From positions 1-61,240 of the forward strand of contig JADGQK010000006.1 in NCBI GenBank assembly GCA_017881915.1: DNA of 61,240 nucleotides, given 5' to 3'. The notes under the pieces are model-generated. The model was given only the letters and a program-made list of their open reading frames with translations, was not told where the DNA came from and did not search any database. The position numbers were made by a program, and so were the translations under genes. Below, one piece after another: positions 8,648 to 17,582 of the stretch (within the stretch, counting starts at the first letter, position 1; every line of letters begins with the position of its first letter). The stretch comes from Chloroflexota bacterium. GTDB lineage: Bacteria > Chloroflexota > Limnocylindria > Limnocylindrales > CSP1-4.

Positions 8648-9183
8648 CAGGCGTCCCGCCCGGTTCGCTCGACCGGTGTCGAGATCAGCTCGATCCAGAC
8701 GAGCTGCTGGCCGTACTCGACCGCGTCGCCGCTCTCGACGAGCCCGGCGCCGACGATCCCGTTCACCGGCGCAACGACCTCCTGGGTGATGCCCAGCACA
8801 TCGACGCTGCCGATCCGGTCACCGGTTCGCACCCGCGACCCCGAGCTGATTTCGGGCCGCGGATGGAAGATCCCGACGGCCGGCGAGGTGGCTGCCAGGC
8901 GGTATGGACCGTGGGCCACATCGGCACCTGCCGAATGAGCGTGGTCGCCATGGCCGGCCTGGCCGGGTGCGGGTTTCGCGCCGCGCCCGGAGGGAGCCCT
9001 GGGGCCCGCCGTCGAAGCATCGGCCGACCGGCGGAGGCGAACCTTCCAGTCGCCCTCGCGTACCTCCAGCTCGGCCAGCCCGGTCGCGCCGAGCTTGGCA
9101 ATCAGCGCAGGCAGGAGCTCGTCGGCAAGCCCCTCGATCTGGGCGTGGTCGGTGAGGCGGGCGACCTCATCGCGGTTGGGCAC
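8647..9183 (-). CDS. BCCP-like protein lacking the biotinylated lysine
   Basis: A 178-residue protein laid out like a biotin carrier: a short N-terminal helical segment, a Gly/Pro/His linker and a C-terminal biotinyl/lipoyl-like fold. Aligning 18 residues without a gap against the true carrier (GLIEAMKLFNEIKSDLAG) gives GSVDVLGITQEVVAPVNG here, so the biotinyl Lys is Gly121 and the EAMK motif is gone. It cannot be biotinylated at the normal site. It sits between accA (3-base gap) and accC (1-base overlap), and so is made with the carboxylase. By analogy with plant BADC proteins, which are non-biotinylated BCCP paralogues that modulate the carboxylase, it may be a structural or regulatory subunit; that is inference. 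Confidence 0.85.
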   Translation of the reverse strand: MPNRDEVARLTDHAQIEGLADELLPALIAKLGATGLAELEVREGDWKVRLRRSADASTAGPRAPSGRGAKPAPGQAGHGDHAHSAGADVAHGPYRLAATSPAVGIFHPRPEISSGSRVRTGDRIGSVDVLGITQEVVAPVNGIVGAGLVESGDAVEYGQQLVWIELISTPVERTGRDA

Positions 9184-9186
9184 GGA

Positions 9187-10218
9187 TCAGACCTCCTCGC
9201 GAGCCGGCGGCTCGTCGTATGATCGCGCTGGATTGGGACCCGTCCCGGTGGCCGCTCGGGTCGCGCCTCCGAGCAGGTTTCGAAGGCGATCGGTGAAGCC
9301 CGGCCGTTCGGGGATCGCGGCTGGCTCGACGTCGATGGTGGTGAACGCGCCCAGGGCACGATAGCGCCGATAGCGCGCCTCGACCAGCTCATCGAGCGGC
9401 CGGCGCTCAAGCGCGTCAAGGTGGCGCAGGACCGCGGCCTTGACCATGGCCGCCGTCGCCGGATGATCCGTGTGGGCGCCGTTGTGCGGTTCCGGAATCA
9501 CCTCGTCCACGACACCCAGCTGGAGCTGGTCCGCCGCCGTCATGCGCATCGCCAGGGCGGCCGCGGGCGCCTGGTCGGGCGTCCGCCACAGGATCGAGGC
9601 ACAGCCCTCCGGGCTGATCACCGAGTAGACCGCATTCTCCAGGGCGAGCACGACATCGCCGACGGCGATCGCCAAGGCGCCACCCGAGCCACCTTCGCCG
9701 GTGATCACGGTCACGATCGGGGTGCGCAGCCGGGTCATCAGCGCAATCGAGCGGGCAATCGCCTCGGCGATGCCGCGCTCCTCCGAATCGGCCCCGGGAT
9801 GGGCGCCGGGCACGTCGACGAACGTCACGATCGGCAATCCCAGCCGCTCGCCCAGCTCCATCACCCGCATGGCCTTGCGATAGCCCTCGGGGTGGGGCAT
9901 CCCGAAGTTGCGCCGAATGTTCTCGTCCGTCTCGGCGCCCTTCTGCTGGCCGACGACCACGACCCGTCGGCCGTCGATCCGGGCCAGTCCGGCGACGATC
10001 GCCGGGTCATCGCCGAAGAAGCGGTCGCCGTGCAGCTCGACGAAGTCGGCGGCGATCAGGGCCAGCAACTCCAGCGTGCGCGGGCGGTGGAGATTGCGAG
10101 CGAGCTGGACCCGCGCCCAGACGGCGGCCGTCGGGTCGGCTGGGGACTCCGGCTCGCGCGGAAGATCGGTCGCCGAACTCCCCCTGCGTCCGGTCCGGCC
10201 GATCAGGCGGTCAACCAC
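9187..10218 (-). CDS. accA: Acetyl-CoA carboxylase carboxyltransferase subunit alpha
   Basis: A 343-residue crotonase-fold subunit that, with AccD, transfers the carboxyl group from biotin to acetyl-CoA. It carries the AccA signature region ELHGDRFFGDDPAIV, QQKGAETDENIRRNFGM, PEGYRKA and GEGGSGGALAI followed by ISPEGCASILW. The C-terminal ~50 residues are poorly conserved. The GTG start overlaps accD by 8 bases. Confidence 0.95.
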   Translation of the reverse strand: MVDRLIGRTGRRGSSATDLPREPESPADPTAAVWARVQLARNLHRPRTLELLALIAADFVELHGDRFFGDDPAIVAGLARIDGRRVVVVGQQKGAETDENIRRNFGMPHPEGYRKAMRVMELGERLGLPIVTFVDVPGAHPGADSEERGIAEAIARSIALMTRLRTPIVTVITGEGGSGGALAIAVGDVVLALENAVYSVISPEGCASILWRTPDQAPAAALAMRMTAADQLQLGVVDEVIPEPHNGAHTDHPATAAMVKAAVLRHLDALERRPLDELVEARYRRYRALGAFTTIDVEPAAIPERPGFTDRLRNLLGGATRAATGTGPNPARSYDEPPAREEV

Positions 10219-11152
10219 GGTCCGCCTCGCCTGACTCGGGGATCACCCGTTCGGCCAGGGCGCTCAGGAACGACAGCGGCCGGAACGCCGGGATGTTGCC
10301 ATTGTCCGCGGACGCATCGGGCACCTCGGGAGCCATCAGGGCGACCAGCCGGATCAGCTCGTCGCGCAGGTCGGAGCGATGGACGACCCGGTCGACGAAG
10401 CCGTGGTTGAACAGGAACTCGGAGCGCTGGAAGCCCTCGGGCAGCTCGCCCTGGATCGTGCCGGCACTGACCCGTGCCCCGGCGAAGCCGATCAGCGCAT
10501 TCGGCTCGGCCAGGTTGACGTCGCCGAGCGCGGCAAATGAGGCGAAGACGCCGCCCGTCGTGGGGTCGCTCATCACCGAGATCAGGGGCACGCCGGCGAG
10601 GCGCAGCCGTTCGGTCGCGGCGACCGTCTTGACCAGCTGCATGAGCGAAAGCGTGCCTTCCTGCATCCGGGCTCCACCAGAGGCCGACACGATGACGAGT
10701 GGGACGCGCCGATCAAGTGCCGCTTCGGCCGAGCGGGCGACCTTCTCGCCGACGACGCTGCCCATCGAGCCGCCCATGAACGAGAAGTCCATGACGCAGA
10801 TGACGACCTGCCGGCCACCGATCGAGCCGAGGCCCCAAACCGCCGCGTCGCGCAATCCGGTCGTCGCCTGGGCGGCCGCGACCCGATCGGGATACGCCTT
10901 GAGGTCGACGAAGCCGAGCGGATCGAGCGACTGGAGGCCCGGGTCCTGCTCCACGAAGCTGTCCGGGTCGAGCAGCAGGTTGAGCCGGACCGGGGCAGAC
11001 AACCGGAAGTGGTGGCCGCAATTCGAGCACACCCGGAGGGCCTTCTCGAGCTGCTTGTTGAAGAGCATCTCCTGGCACGCCGGGCACTGGGTCCACAGGT
11101 CGGATGGGTAGGTGTCTCGACGTTGGCGAAACGAAGGGAGCTTGATCGGCAT
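10211..11152 (-). CDS. accD: Acetyl-CoA carboxylase carboxyltransferase subunit beta
   Basis: A 313-residue partner of AccA. The N-terminal zinc ribbon has four cysteines, C23PAC26 and C42SNC45. The crotonase-like core includes DFSFMGGSMGSVVGEK, SASGGARMQEG, DPTTGGVFASF and IGFAGARVS. The start at ATG 11152 overlaps the upstream membrane-protein stop by one base. Confidence 0.95.
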   Translation of the reverse strand: MPIKLPSFRQRRDTYPSDLWTQCPACQEMLFNKQLEKALRVCSNCGHHFRLSAPVRLNLLLDPDSFVEQDPGLQSLDPLGFVDLKAYPDRVAAAQATTGLRDAAVWGLGSIGGRQVVICVMDFSFMGGSMGSVVGEKVARSAEAALDRRVPLVIVSASGGARMQEGTLSLMQLVKTVAATERLRLAGVPLISVMSDPTTGGVFASFAALGDVNLAEPNALIGFAGARVSAGTIQGELPEGFQRSEFLFNHGFVDRVVHRSDLRDELIRLVALMAPEVPDASADNGNIPAFRPLSFLSALAERVIPESGEADRG

Positions 11153-11685
11153 CAGGCAAGACCACCCTGGTGGCCGGCCCGTCCATGGGCGGCCCGGATC
11201 GCCCGGACCATGGGATGGACCGGCCGGCTCAGGCGCCAGGCGACGAGCGCCGCACCGGCCAGTGAGATCGCGGCTGAGGTCAGGGCCCCGCCGATCAGCA
11301 GTGGCCGGGCGCGGATCCCGAAGGGATCGTCGTCGTCGATGAGGCGGACGGGATCGAGCAGATCGACCGGGTCGAACGCACCAGTGCGAGTCGCGACCGG
11401 CGGTTGGGGAATCCTCAACCCAGCCCCGGCAGCGGCCGGCAGCCGCAGGGCATCGCCGGCATCGGCCAGTCGGCGGGCGAGACGCTCCTCGAAGCGGAAC
11501 GACGGGTGGACCCGAACGAGATGGGACGATAGCCGCTCCGCGGTCGCGCGAAGCTCGGCGTCGAGTCGCGGATCGTGCAGCACGGCCACGGCGCCCCGTT
11601 CGCGGGCAACGAGGATCGATTCGAGATAGCGATCGACCCGGAGTGCCTCGACCTCGGGCTCGCCGCGATCGGCCTCGAGGGTCAC
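11152..11685 (-). CDS. Predicted single-pass membrane protein, putative anti-sigma factor
   Basis: 177 residues. Most of the N-terminal part is hydrophilic and helical, with the segment VRVHPSFRFEERLARRLA; an acidic patch DDDD (117-120) leads to one clear transmembrane helix (about 129-150, LLIGGALTSAAISLAGAALV) and a short basic tail. No enzymatic motif or HxxxCxxC zinc anti-sigma motif is present. It starts inside the end of the ECF sigma gene (4-base overlap) and runs into accD. Anti-sigma factors commonly follow their ECF sigma gene and have one membrane helix, so an anti-sigma role is the best guess, based on context and topology only. Confidence 0.55.
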   Translation of the reverse strand: MTLEADRGEPEVEALRVDRYLESILVARERGAVAVLHDPRLDAELRATAERLSSHLVRVHPSFRFEERLARRLADAGDALRLPAAAGAGLRIPQPPVATRTGAFDPVDLLDPVRLIDDDDPFGIRARPLLIGGALTSAAISLAGAALVAWRLSRPVHPMVRAIRAAHGRAGHQGGLA

Positions 11686-12302
11686 CAGCGTCGGCCGCCG
11701 AGGTCCCGGGCGACAGCGCGCAAGCCGCGGTGGATCAGGACCCGCACGGCGCCCTCCGAGCGGCCCAGGACGCCGGCGATCTCGGCCGTGGACATCTCCT
11801 CGACGAAGCGCAGGACGAGGGCCCGCCGTCGCTCGGGCGGCAGCCTCCCGACGGCGGCCCAGGCCGCGCCGGCCTCCTGGCGGCGGCTGACGTCGCCCTC
11901 CAGGTCGAGCGGATCGGCCACGATCGCAGCGTAGTCGAGCGGTGCGACAGGGTGGCGCCGCCGGCCGCGCTGGATATTGGCCACGACGTTGCGGGCGATC
12001 CGGAAGAGCCAGACCCGGAACGTCGAGGCGCCTTCGCCATCGACCGGCCGGGCCCGCTCCTCGAAGCGCGACAGGGCGCCGAGGGCGAGCAGGAACGTCC
12101 GCTCAGCGGCATCCTCGGCGTCGTGATGGCTGCCGAGCTCGTAGTAGGCGTAGCTGTACACCTGGGCCAGGTACTTCCGATAGAGGGCGTCGAACGCCGC
12201 CGGGTCGCGCAGGGCGGCCTCGACGAGGGCTCGATCGCGATCGAGATGGACGAGGCGGTGTTCCTCCTCCGCCTTCACTCTCCTGAACACCGGACGGGCC
12301 AC
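11682..12302 (-). CDS. ECF-type RNA polymerase sigma factor
   Basis: A 206-residue sigma-70 family protein with only regions 2 and 4. Region 2 spans about residues 33-105 (AFDALYRKYLAQVYSYAYYEL, then TFRVWLFRIARNVV), and region 4 about 145-195 (LPPERRRALVLRFVEEMSTAEIAGVLGRSEGAVRVLIHRGLRAV), with a clear helix-turn-helix. The start is GTG 12302, four bases after birA. It is followed by a membrane protein likely to be its regulator and then by the carboxylase and fatty-acid genes, so this sigma factor may link an envelope signal to lipid synthesis. Confidence 0.9.
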   Translation of the reverse strand: MARPVFRRVKAEEEHRLVHLDRDRALVEAALRDPAAFDALYRKYLAQVYSYAYYELGSHHDAEDAAERTFLLALGALSRFEERARPVDGEGASTFRVWLFRIARNVVANIQRGRRRHPVAPLDYAAIVADPLDLEGDVSRRQEAGAAWAAVGRLPPERRRALVLRFVEEMSTAEIAGVLGRSEGAVRVLIHRGLRAVARDLGGRRW

Positions 12303-12306
12303 TGCG

Positions 12307-13239
12307 TTACACCCCGGCCGCGGGCACGTGCGGGCTCGCCGCCAGCCTGACGTGGCGGATCTCGCCGGTCAGGATCGTCCGTTCGCCGCCAGGCGCGGCA
12401 CGATCCTCGATCACGAGGCCGCCCGATCCTGCATCGACCCCGAGGGCGCGCGTGTCAAGCGACGTGCCGTCGGGCAGCTCGACCCGGATCGGCCGGCCGC
12501 TGGTGAGCTGGCGGCCGACCCAGTCGGCGATGTCGAAGTGGCCGCCGCGCAGGGCGATCGTACGTGCCTCAACCCGGTCGATGAACGCGGCGAACAGCGC
12601 CGGGAGGTCGATCGGCCGGCCGTTCGAGGCTACCTGCAGGCTGGTCATCGAGCCGGCCAGCTCGGCCGGGAAGTCGACTGCCGCCCAGTCGCCGTTCAGG
12701 CCGAGGCCGATGATCACCCGCGGGTCCGCCGTTCCAAGCCCGATCGTCTCGCCCAGGACACCGCCCAGCTTACGCACGTCCGACGGCTCGTCGAGGAGCC
12801 GGCCGGCGGCGGCGCCCGTGGCGTTGGCCAGGCGGACGCCGGTCGGGCCGGTCGTTTCGATCACGAGGTCGTTCGGCCACTTCAGCCGGATCGCCCGATC
12901 CGGCAGGCCGGCGACCTCCTCCGCGGCGTCGGCCATCGCCAGCGAGACGATCGCGGCCAGGCGCCAGGCCTTGTCGGGCTCGAGCCAGGTCGGCCGAAAC
13001 CCGATCGAGCAGAGCAACCCTGCGCCGCGCGGCGCCAGCCAGGTCCGCCCGTTGCGGCCGCGGCCGGCGGTCTGCTCATCCGCGACGGCCAGGCAGACCT
13101 CGGGCGTGCCCTCGGCCAGCCAGGCTCGGACGACGTCATTCGTCGAAGCTACGCTCGGGAAGCGCTGCTGGCGGCTGGTGAACGGAACGTCCCCGGCCGG
13201 CCTGGCAGCCGTCGTCGGCTGCGTCTCGACGTTGCTCAA
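12307..13239 (-). CDS. birA: Biotin-[acetyl-CoA-carboxylase] ligase BirA (no DNA-binding domain)
   Basis: At 310 residues, it activates biotin with ATP and attaches it to the AccB lysine. Motifs are the biotin/ATP loop [10 protein letters not shown] (residues 58-67), KWPND (120-124), KLGGVLGE near 157 and a glycine-rich region [10 protein letters not shown]. The protein starts directly with the catalytic domain, so it lacks the N-terminal winged helix of repressor-type BirA and is unlikely to regulate biotin genes. Placement in the same run as accB, accC, accA and accD matches its job. Its start overlaps the lysC stop by 4 bases. Confidence 0.94.
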   Translation of the reverse strand: MSNVETQPTTAARPAGDVPFTSRQQRFPSVASTNDVVRAWLAEGTPEVCLAVADEQTAGRGRNGRTWLAPRGAGLLCSIGFRPTWLEPDKAWRLAAIVSLAMADAAEEVAGLPDRAIRLKWPNDLVIETTGPTGVRLANATGAAAGRLLDEPSDVRKLGGVLGETIGLGTADPRVIIGLGLNGDWAAVDFPAELAGSMTSLQVASNGRPIDLPALFAAFIDRVEARTIALRGGHFDIADWVGRQLTSGRPIRVELPDGTSLDTRALGVDAGSGGLVIEDRAAPGGERTILTGEIRHVRLAASPHVPAAGV

Positions 13240-14582
13240 GCCGCGCCGGACGTCGGCGCGCCGCCGGCCGGCTGGGCGGCGGCATCCGCCTCGATCACTT
13301 CCGGTCGCTCCAGGGCGAAGGCGGCGTGAAGCGCCCGGACGGCGGTCTCGACCTGGTCCTCGGCGATGATGCAGGTGATGCGCACCTCGCTCGTCGAGAT
13401 CATCTCGATGTTGACCTGGGCGTCGGCCAGCGCCCCGAACATCCGGGCGGCGTAGCCGGGCGCGTTGTGGATGCCGGCGCCGACGATCGACACCTTGGCC
13501 ACGGCCGAGTCGGCAGTCATCTCGCGGAAGCCCACCTCGCGGATGATTGGCTCCAGGATCCGCTTTGCCCGGGCCAGCTCGAACGAGGCGATCGTGAAGC
13601 TCATGTCGGTCGAGCCGCCGTGGCCGACGTTCTGGACGATCATGTCGACGTTGATTCCGGCGTCGGCCAGCGGCGCGAAGATCTGGTGGGCGACACCGGG
13701 CCGGTCCGGAACGGCGACCAGGGTGATCTTGGCCACGTTCCGGTCGTGGGCCAGGCCGCGAACCTTGTTGCGCTGCTCCACGAACGGATCCTCCTTGATC
13801 AGGGTCCCCGGGGCATCCTCGAACGAGCTGAGGACCTCGATGACGACCTCATTGACCCAACCCAGCTCCACGGCTCGAACCTGCATCACCTGGGCGCCCT
13901 GGTGAGCGAGCTCGAGCATTTCCTCGTAGCCGATCAGGGGCAGCTGCCGGGCATCGGGCACGATCCGGGGGTCGGCGGTGTAGATCCCGCGGACATCGGT
14001 GAACACCTGGCAGCGGTTCGCCCCGAGCCGCGCCGCCAGGGCGACGGCGGTCGTATCCGAGCCGCCCCGGCCGAGCGTCGTCGTCTCGGCTCGCTCGGGG
14101 TCGGTCTGGCTGACGCCCTGGAAGCCCGCTACGATCACCACCCGCCCATTAGCCAGCTCCTGGTGGACCCGGCGGGGGTCGACGTTGGCGATCCGGGCGC
14201 GACCATGGCGGCCATCGGTGGTGATCCCGGCCTGGGCCCCGGTCAGGCTGATCGCGGGGACGCCGAGTGCCTGGAGCGCCATCGAGACGAGGGTCGCGCT
14301 CTGGTGCTCGCCGGTCGCCAGGAGCATGTCGAGCTCGCGCGAATCGGGCTCATCGGTAATTGCGGCGGCGAGCGCCAGCAACTCATCGGTGGTGTCGCCC
14401 ATCGCCGAGACGACCACGACGAGGTCGGACCCGGCCGCTCGCTCGCGGGCGATCCGCCGGGCGACGCGCCGAATCCGGTCAGCGTCGCCGACCGACGACC
14501 CGCCGAACTTCTGGACGACGAGAGGGCGTGCAGCAGCCGGGGCGGACGGCTCGGACGTGGGCTCGGAGCTGGGTGCGAACAT
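13236..14582 (-). CDS. lysC: Aspartate kinase
   Basis: A 448-residue enzyme that phosphorylates aspartate at the first step of the Lys/Thr/Met pathway. It has the N-terminal [11 protein letters not shown] motif, a [14 protein letters not shown] nucleotide segment and two C-terminal ACT domains ([12 protein letters not shown] and [16 protein letters not shown]) for feedback control, probably by threonine and/or lysine. The start is ATG 14582, with a TAGAAT box 7 bases upstream and no ribosome site, suggesting a leaderless mRNA. It appears to be the first gene of the long lipid operon, which is unusual; the hom-thrC-thrB genes are transcribed from a separate promoter nearby. Confidence 0.94.
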   Translation of the reverse strand: MFAPSSEPTSEPSAPAAARPLVVQKFGGSSVGDADRIRRVARRIARERAAGSDLVVVVSAMGDTTDELLALAAAITDEPDSRELDMLLATGEHQSATLVSMALQALGVPAISLTGAQAGITTDGRHGRARIANVDPRRVHQELANGRVVIVAGFQGVSQTDPERAETTTLGRGGSDTTAVALAARLGANRCQVFTDVRGIYTADPRIVPDARQLPLIGYEEMLELAHQGAQVMQVRAVELGWVNEVVIEVLSSFEDAPGTLIKEDPFVEQRNKVRGLAHDRNVAKITLVAVPDRPGVAHQIFAPLADAGINVDMIVQNVGHGGSTDMSFTIASFELARAKRILEPIIREVGFREMTADSAVAKVSIVGAGIHNAPGYAARMFGALADAQVNIEMISTSEVRITCIIAEDQVETAVRALHAAFALERPEVIEADAAAQPAGGAPTSGAA

Positions 14583-14589
14583 CCGGCCG

Positions 14590-14595
14590 ATTCTA
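14590..14595 (-). promoter_or_regulatory. -10-like box TAGAAT for lysC, leaderless spacing
   Basis: On the minus strand GCTAGAAT is followed by 7 bases and the lysC ATG, so transcription would start at or next to the start codon. The identical hexamer sits 6 bases before manC. It would drive the whole lysC-to-fabG run. Confidence 0.5.
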
Positions 14596-14633
14596 GCAGC
14601 GAGATCGGGAGCGTCCCCGACGACGCGCCGCGC

Positions 14634-14639
14634 TACCCT
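14634..14639 (+). promoter_or_regulatory. -10-like box TACCCT for the dienelactone hydrolase gene
   Basis: GCTACCCT lies 28 bases before ATG 14668, leaving room for a short leader containing the GGAGG ribosome site at 14656-14660. It is in the divergent spacer with lysC. Confidence 0.4.
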
Positions 14640-14667
14640 TCGGAAGCCCAGACATGGAGGCCCGTTC

Positions 14668-15432
14668 ATGTGTTTCGATCTCGACAGCCAGCCGCCGATC
14701 GCGCCGATCGCCGGGGGCGCGCTCGACCACGCGGACCTGACCCTGCGAGCCGCCGACGGCAACGAGTTCGCCGCGTTTCGGACGCGAGCCAGCCAGCCGA
14801 CCGGGGCCGGCGTGGTGATCCTGCCCGACGTGCGCGGCCTCTATGCGTTCTACGAGGAGCTCGCCTTGCGCTTCGCCGAGGCGGGCATCGACGCCCTGGC
14901 GATCGACTACTTCGGGCGGACCGCCGGGGTCGCGAAGCGTAATGCGGACTTCAGCTATATGGAGCACGTCCAGCAGACCAAGCTGCCCGAGCTGCGGGCC
15001 GACGTGACCGCCGCGGCCGAAGAGCTGCGCAGCGATGGCCGGGTCAAGGCGACGTTCACGATCGGCTTCTGCTTCGGCGGACGGCTGTCGTACAGCAGCG
15101 CGACCTTCGGGCTCGACCTGGCCGGATCGATCGCCTTCTACGGCATGCCCGTCGGCGACCGGCCCGGCTACCCGGCCCCGGCGACCGTCGCCCCGGCAAT
15201 GGCCAACCCGATCCTGGGGCTGTTTGGCGCTGCCGACCAGGCGATCTCACCGGAGGCGATCGCCGAGTTCGAAGCGGCCCTCCACGCTGCCGGCGTCCAG
15301 CACGACCTGGTCTCCTACCCCGGCGCCCCGCACAGTTTCTTCGACCGCAAGGCCGCCGACTTCGCCGACGCGGCCGCCGATTCGTGGACCCGCAGCCTGG
15401 CCTTCATCGCGGCCCATACCCCACCTGGCTGA
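14668..15432 (+). CDS. Dienelactone hydrolase family protein
   Basis: A 254-residue alpha/beta hydrolase. The nucleophile is a cysteine, Cys135 in GFCFGG; the other triad members are Asp190 (FGAADQ) and His222 (GAPHSFFD), as in carboxymethylenebutenolidase. The sequence [22 protein letters not shown] is typical of the family. It could open lactone rings in aromatic breakdown, but such hydrolases are diverse and no pathway partner is nearby. Start ATG 14668 has a GGAGG 7 bases upstream. Confidence 0.88.
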   Translation: MCFDLDSQPPIAPIAGGALDHADLTLRAADGNEFAAFRTRASQPTGAGVVILPDVRGLYAFYEELALRFAEAGIDALAIDYFGRTAGVAKRNADFSYMEHVQQTKLPELRADVTAAAEELRSDGRVKATFTIGFCFGGRLSYSSATFGLDLAGSIAFYGMPVGDRPGYPAPATVAPAMANPILGLFGAADQAISPEAIAEFEAALHAAGVQHDLVSYPGAPHSFFDRKAADFADAAADSWTRSLAFIAAHTPPG

Positions 15433-15448
15433 GCAGGCTGACACCTCC

Positions 15449-16405
15449 ATGACCGTGGCTGGCGCGGGCGGCGGCTGGTCGTCGCGGCCGTACGAGACAC
15501 CGGCCGATCTGCGCCTGATGCAGGCGCTGTGCTCGACCTGCTGGCGCGCGGATTGGCCCGCCCCGCTCGCCCATCCGGGCGACCTCGACTGGTGGTCGCG
15601 CGACGCGGGCGACGGTGGGCTGGCCCTCTCGGAGCGAATCCAGCTGTGGTTCGCGGGCGAGGCCGACGCCTCGGACCTGATCGCCTGGGCCTGGTTCAAC
15701 CTGCCCAGTGACCTCGACCTGATGATTCGGCCCGACCGGCGCGGCCCGGAGCTGGTCCGCTCGATCGTCGAATGGGCGACGGCCCGGGCCGCCTCGGTCG
15801 TCAACGACGGCCTGCCCGTCGAGGCGGTCCAGGCCTTTGCGCCCGATTCGCAGCCGGCGGTGGTGGCCGGCCTGCGCGAGCTCCAGTTCGAGCCGGTCGA
15901 GGGCCGCACCCTGGCCCACTTCACCCGCCGATTCGACGGCTGGCAGCTTCCGGAGATCAGCCTGCCGGCCGGGTTCACACTTCGGACGCTGGCCTCGGCC
16001 GCCGACGTCGAGGCCCGGGTCACCTGCGGTCGAGCCGCCTTTCCAGCGTCGCGGATGACCGTCGAGAAGTACGAGGCCGCGCGCCGGACGACGCTCTATC
16101 GGCCGGCCCTCGACTGGTTGCTGATCGCCCCGGACGGCGGGGTGGCGGCCTTCGCGCTGGGCTGGCTCGACCCGGTCACCCTGGCGGTCGAGCTCGAGCC
16201 GGTCGGCGTCCATCCGGACTTCCAGCGACAGGGCTTCGGGCGAGCTGTCTGTCTCGCCGCGATCCGCGCCGCCCGCTCGATGGGCGCGAGCCAGGGCCTG
16301 ATCTGCGCCGAGGGCAACAATCCCGCTGCGCTGGGGCTGTACGCCAGCCTCGGCTACGAGATCGCGACCTGGACCCGGCCCTATCGGCGGCCACTGCGCG
16401 CCTGA
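15449..16405 (+). CDS. GNAT-family N-acetyltransferase
   Basis: 318 residues. The C-terminal half is a clear GNAT domain with the acetyl-CoA loop VHPDFQRQGFGRAV and the later NNPAALGLYASLGY motif; the N-terminal half has GNAT-like strands but a degraded loop, so this may be a tandem GNAT protein with one active site. The acceptor is unknown. It follows the dienelactone hydrolase by 16 bases on the same strand and is probably co-transcribed. Confidence 0.85.
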   Translation: MTVAGAGGGWSSRPYETPADLRLMQALCSTCWRADWPAPLAHPGDLDWWSRDAGDGGLALSERIQLWFAGEADASDLIAWAWFNLPSDLDLMIRPDRRGPELVRSIVEWATARAASVVNDGLPVEAVQAFAPDSQPAVVAGLRELQFEPVEGRTLAHFTRRFDGWQLPEISLPAGFTLRTLASAADVEARVTCGRAAFPASRMTVEKYEAARRTTLYRPALDWLLIAPDGGVAAFALGWLDPVTLAVELEPVGVHPDFQRQGFGRAVCLAAIRAARSMGASQGLICAEGNNPAALGLYASLGYEIATWTRPYRRPLRA

Positions 16406-16424
16406 CCCACGCGGGCCGGCGGGC

Positions 16425-16616
16425 TCAGTGCCGGATCAAGCTGACGAAGACCAGCGCCAACACCACGAAGGCGACGATCGCTACGATCGGGAAACCGTCC
16501 GGCATGGCCCGGCTGGTGTTGTCGATGATCGAGCGGATCGTGCCCGAGATCGAGTGCACGGCGCCCCCGACGACGCTGCCAATCCCGTTGCCGAGGGACT
16601 GGAGCAGGCCGCCCAT
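16425..16616 (-). CDS. Small single-helix membrane protein coupled to thrB
   Basis: 63 residues. The N-terminal half is glycine/serine-rich and amphipathic; a single strong transmembrane helix spans about residues 44-61 (IVAIVAFVVLALVFVSL), ending LIRH. The ATG overlaps the thrB stop as TGATG, so translation is likely coupled. No known family is recognised. Its conserved-looking composition and precise coupling support a real gene. Confidence 0.6.
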   Translation of the reverse strand: MGGLLQSLGNGIGSVVGGAVHSISGTIRSIIDNTSRAMPDGFPIVAIVAFVVLALVFVSLIRH

Positions 16617-17578
16617 CAGGCGTTCGCGACGACCCGCGCGCCGGCGTTCCGGGGCGCGGCGATCGCCACCCGGCCTGGAACGTCGAGGTCGGCCGCCACA
16701 GCGCTGAAAGCGCCCTCGATCCGGCTCAGCGTCGCGAGGCCGTCGGAGAAGGCGATCACCGACGAGCCGGCCCCGGACAGGCAGGCGCCGACGGCGCCGG
16801 CGTCGCGGGCGGCCTGGATCAGCGCCGGGAACTGGGGATAGGCGGCGGCCCGGTACGGCTCGTGGAGCCGGTCGTGGGTCAGGGCGTCGAGGTGCTCGTA
16901 CGTGCCCGACGCGATCCCGGCCACGCCGATCGCGACCCGGCCCAGGTTCGCGATGGCGTCCTCCAGTGGCACCGTCTCCGGCAGGACCTCGCGCATCGTG
17001 GCCGTCGACAGGCGCAGCTCGGGGATGAACAGGACCACCTTCAGGTCACGTGGGACGTCGAACCGGATCGCGGTCGGTGGACTGGCCGAACAGTCGACGA
17101 CCACGAAACCGCCGTGCAGGGCGGCCGCGGCGTTGTCTGGATGACCCTCGATGCCGGTCGCCAGCCGGAGCAGGTCGCCCGGACTGAGCGGCCCGCCGAG
17201 CAACGCGTTGCCGGCCAGCAGGCCGCCGATCGTCGCGGCCGCCGACGAGCCGAGGCCGCGGCTGAGCGGGATCCGGTTGTGCATCGAGATCCGCCAGCCG
17301 ATCCGGTCGGGCAGCTCGCCGCGGACCGCGACGAGGGCGGCCTCGAGACCCTGGACAAAGCGGTTCTGCTTGTCGTCGGCCAGCTCGTTGGCGCCCTCGC
17401 CGTCGATCTCGAGCTCAATCGCACCGGGGCTCCAGCCGCGGACCTCGAGGTCGATCCGGTCGACCAGGTCGAGGGCCAGGGCGACGCAGTCAAAGCCCGC
17501 CCCGAGGTTGGCGGACGACGCCGGAACCTCGACCGTGACCCGCCGCCCATCGAGCTCCGCCAGCCAGTTCGTCACCAT
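16616..17578 (-). CDS. thrB: Homoserine kinase
   Basis: A 320-residue GHMP kinase that phosphorylates homoserine for threonine synthesis. The N-terminal VEVPASSANLGAGFDCVALAL segment and the ATP loop PLSRGLGSSAAATIGGL are diagnostic, with a C-terminal GACLSGAGSSVIAF motif. It follows thrC with a 4-base gap in the order hom-thrC-thrB. Confidence 0.94.
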   Translation of the reverse strand: MVTNWLAELDGRRVTVEVPASSANLGAGFDCVALALDLVDRIDLEVRGWSPGAIELEIDGEGANELADDKQNRFVQGLEAALVAVRGELPDRIGWRISMHNRIPLSRGLGSSAAATIGGLLAGNALLGGPLSPGDLLRLATGIEGHPDNAAAALHGGFVVVDCSASPPTAIRFDVPRDLKVVLFIPELRLSTATMREVLPETVPLEDAIANLGRVAIGVAGIASGTYEHLDALTHDRLHEPYRAAAYPQFPALIQAARDAGAVGACLSGAGSSVIAFSDGLATLSRIEGAFSAVAADLDVPGRVAIAAPRNAGARVVANA

Positions 17579-17582
17579 CGCC

